From NCBI GenBank assembly GCA_934086935.1, contig CAKOIQ010000005.1:1-64000 (forward strand): a stretch of 64,000 nucleotides of DNA, in the 5' to 3' direction. Position numbers and translations under genes: made by a program. The stretch comes from an uncultured Bacilli bacterium. Lineage in GTDB: Bacteria; Bacillota_I; Bacilli_A; RF39; UBA660. Position 1 is the stretch's first letter. Every line of letters begins with the position of its first letter. The notes under the pieces are model-generated. The model saw nothing but the letters and a program-made list of their open reading frames with translations. It did not search any database and had not been told where the DNA came from. Positions 61,977 to 64,000 of the stretch are shown here, in pieces.

Positions 61977-63056
61977 TTATTCTTTAATTAAATTTTTAAG
62001 AAGTTCATAAATAATTGTACTACTATTATCTATACTCATAAACTTCAAATTATCTTGCATACTTTTATATAATTTATCGTTATTTAAAATATTATCTACT
62101 TTTGTTTTTAATAAATCACTTGTTAAATCTTTTTCTTCAATCATTTCCCCAGCCCCAGCATTTTTAATACTTAAAGCATTATAATATTGATGATTATTTG
62201 CTACATAAGGACTTGGAATAAATATACTTGGTATTCTAAGTGCTGTAATTTCTGAAGTTATACTAGCTCCTGCTCTAGTAATAACTAAATCAACATCTTT
62301 AAGCAAAGCACTTAAATTATCAACATAAGGTACTACTTTTACATTATCACTAAATTTATTTTTAATAAAACTTTCATAATAATCTTTACCTGTAATATAT
62401 AAAACTTCATAATCTTTAGAAGATATACTACTTAAATAATCTTTCATCTTCTCATTAATAATTTTAGATCCTAATGAACCTTGAACTATTAATACACATT
62501 TCTTATCTCTACTTAAACCATAATTTGTTTTAGGCATCTTAGCAATACTAATCGCATTCTCACTACAAGGATTACCAGTTAATCTAACTTTCTTAACATC
62601 AAAATATTTCATGGAATCTTTAAAAGAAACCCCAATTAAGTCAACTTTTTTAGCTAACACTTTATTACTTTTACCAGGAATACTATTTTGTTCATGAATA
62701 AAAGTTTTAACTCCTAACTTTTTAGCTGCCATAATAACTGGAAAAGTAACATAACCACCTACTCCAACTACTACATCAGGTTTAAATTCTTTAATAAGAG
62801 TTAAACATCTTTTATAAGCTTTATAAATTAAAACAAGATTTTTAAAATCTCTTTTAATCATCGTTTTACTAAAACCATATATTTCAATAGCCTCATAACG
62901 ATATCCACACTTAGGTACAATATCTTTTTCCATTCTATTATGAGTTCCAATATATAAAAACTCACTATTAGGTTCTTTTTCTTTAATTTTATTTAAAATT
63001 GCTAACGCTGGATAGATATGTCCTCCAGTTCCACCAGCAGTTATAATAACGCGCAT
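61977..63056 (-). CDS. murG: MurG: undecaprenyl-PP-MurNAc-pentapeptide GlcNAc transferase
   Basis: MurG completes lipid II on the inner membrane face, which shows that the organism makes a peptidoglycan wall. The 359-residue protein carries the N-terminal ITAGGTGGHIYPALAI loop, VGVGGYVTFPVIMAA, HEQNSIPGKSNKVLA, LIVQGSLGSKIIN, and the acceptor-site ITRAGASITSEI with PYVANNHQYYNA. AGAGGTGG precedes the start. Confidence 0.97.
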   Translation of the reverse strand: MRVIITAGGTGGHIYPALAILNKIKEKEPNSEFLYIGTHNRMEKDIVPKCGYRYEAIEIYGFSKTMIKRDFKNLVLIYKAYKRCLTLIKEFKPDVVVGVGGYVTFPVIMAAKKLGVKTFIHEQNSIPGKSNKVLAKKVDLIGVSFKDSMKYFDVKKVRLTGNPCSENAISIAKMPKTNYGLSRDKKCVLIVQGSLGSKIINEKMKDYLSSISSKDYEVLYITGKDYYESFIKNKFSDNVKVVPYVDNLSALLKDVDLVITRAGASITSEITALRIPSIFIPSPYVANNHQYYNALSIKNAGAGEMIEEKDLTSDLLKTKVDNILNNDKLYKSMQDNLKFMSIDNSSTIIYELLKNLIKE

Positions 63057-63121
63057 CTAAACCACCTCTATAATATATTATATAATAAAAAGAAAGATTT
63101 TTTAATATATTTGTCAATAAA

Positions 63122-63131
63122 AAGTAGACAA
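63122..63131 (-). repeat. TTGTCTACTT element, fourth copy
   Basis: The 10-mer TTGTCTACTT lies on the minus strand in the gap between murG and the BspA-like gene. It is the same element found at 42.8 and 48.7 kb. Confidence 0.3.
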
Positions 63132-63165
63132 CAAAAATTATATACATTATATTAAGTAATTTTAT

Positions 63166-63192
63166 ATCAAAAAAGACGTTATTAAAACGTCT
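63166..63192 (-). terminator. Terminator of BspA-like copy 5
   Basis: AGACGTT and AACGTCT pair around a 5-nt loop followed by T6 on the minus strand; same hairpin as copy 1. Confidence 0.85.
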
Positions 63193-63194
63193 AA

Positions 63195-64000
63195 TTATGA
63201 TTTTACTACAAATGTTAGACCAGATGGTTTTCCACTACTTGCATTAAATTTATCTGCATCTGTTTGGGTACGTGCATATCCGGTTGTTGCAGCACTATTT
63301 ATTAATATACCATCCATATCTGTAACATTCGATGTATCAAAGCTGCTTAGGTCTAAAATGGTTGCTCTATTGTAATAAAACATATATGACATATTGGTTA
63401 CTTTTGAGGTATTAAAATTACTTAAATCTAAACTCGTTGCGGCACTTTCATAAAACATAAATGACATATCTGTTACATTGCTTGTATCAAAACTGCTTAA
63501 ATCTATACTTGTTGCTTTACTTGAATAAAACATCATTGACATATCGGTTACTTTTGAGGTATCAAATGAACTTAAATCTATACTTGTTGCTTTACTGGCC
63601 TCAAACATATTATACATATTTGTTACCTTTGAAGTATCAAAACTACTTAAATCTAATGTTGTTGCTCTACTGCCCCAAAACATAGATGACATATTAGTAA
63701 CATTTGATGTATCGAAATTACTTAAATCTAATGTTGTTGCTTCACTTGACATAAACATTCCCAACATACTTGTTACTTTTGAGGTGTCTAAATTATTTAG
63801 ATTAAGCGTTTCTAGTTTTGAGAAATTAGAAAATAAACCGCTGGAGTTTGGATTTGCTACTACTCCTCCATTTTGACCAATATATACTTCATATAAACCG
63901 TCATTATCCTCATCTAATGTGTAGGCCATGACACTTCCATTTTGTTTATCACTTACATCCCATGAATTAATTGCATTACTTGGTATAGTGTTTGTATTAT
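63195..64000 (-). CDS. BspA-like (DUF285) surface protein, copy 5 (5' end outside window)
   Basis: The C-terminal 268 residues are in the window. They begin in the module end (NAINSWDVSDKQNGSVMAYT), followed by six MxxMF repeats, a seventh reading MDGIL, then the shared end GYARTQTDADKFNASSGKP. All repeats are of the LDLSSF/LDLSNF type. The frame is open to the window edge, so there is no reason to suspect truncation beyond it. Confidence 0.85.
   Translation of the reverse strand, partial: NTNTIPSNAINSWDVSDKQNGSVMAYTLDEDNDGLYEVYIGQNGGVVANPNSSGLFSNFSKLETLNLNNLDTSKVTSMLGMFMSSEATTLDLSNFDTSNVTNMSSMFWGSRATTLDLSSFDTSKVTNMYNMFEASKATSIDLSSFDTSKVTDMSMMFYSSKATSIDLSSFDTSNVTDMSFMFYESAATSLDLSNFNTSKVTNMSYMFYYNRATILDLSSFDTSNVTDMDGILINSAATTGYARTQTDADKFNASSGKPSGLTFVVKS

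Overview
The window is a low-GC, standard-code Gram-positive genome, most likely an uncultured gut member of the Bacilli/Erysipelotrichales/RF39 kind. The evidence is strong AT bias, GGAGG-type ribosome binding sites, TTGACA/TATAAT promoters, three T-box leaders, UGA used as a stop, and the Firmicute gene sets prkC-prpC-rsgA-rpe, sepF-divIVA, ftsY-ylxM, murG-ftsQ, uvrX-yolD and nifS-thiI. The lineage is an inference from gene content, not a placement.

Layout. 1-4.9 kb: T-box-controlled tyrS and leuS, with a tiny radical SAM-like ORF coupled to a Cys-rich peptide between them. 4.9-8.3 kb: a shortened RSH (Rel) gene behind a leader ORF and hairpin, a divergent sigma-K-like gene, then divIVA and sepF. 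8.3-19.7 kb: one long minus-strand block (rlmN, prpC, prkC, rsgA, rpe; a transporter and pgsA-like gene; an SPFH/zinc-ribbon cluster; fmt). 19.7-29.5 kb: two large BspA/DUF285 surface proteins around nrnA, ackA, thiI, two acetyltransferases and a cysteine desulfurase. 29.6-37.7 kb: a reduced Tad-like secretion/pilus locus with large secreted proteins. 37.8-40.9 kb: a CPBP protease, a degenerate phosphoesterase, small proteins and a RodA/FtsW protein. 40.9-48.6 kb: accessory island with a third BspA protein, a wrecked fourth copy, a LOG-glyS operon behind a shortened T-box, remains of a diversity-generating retroelement (avd and reverse transcriptase relics) and, next to them, an intact surface protein whose C-terminus carries the footprint of adenine mutagenesis. 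48.7-63.1 kb: priA, uvrX-yolD under a LexA-like box, tRNA-Ala, an AAA/DUF4143 ATPase with 32-bp repeats, an orphan F420-ligase-like gene, a DHH protein, a mannose-1-phosphate guanylyltransferase, ftsY-ylxM, an orphan prepilin, queH, ftsQ and murG. The right edge cuts a fifth BspA copy.

How it fits together. Housekeeping operons are interrupted by a dispersed family of surface proteins that share a promoter layout, an N-terminal export module resembling SipW-type signals, and (in the BspA members) a common C-terminus. One member carries a retroelement-diversified lectin-like end instead of the leucine-rich repeats. The same export chassis thus displays two variable architectures: repeat arrays that can recombine, and a hypermutated C-terminus. 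The clearest targets for follow-up are the retroelement footprint at 46.8 kb beside its decayed machinery, the mini radical SAM/Cys-rich peptide pair at 1.7-2.0 kb, the Rel gene with a substituted catalytic glutamate behind an attenuator, and the reduced Tad locus.
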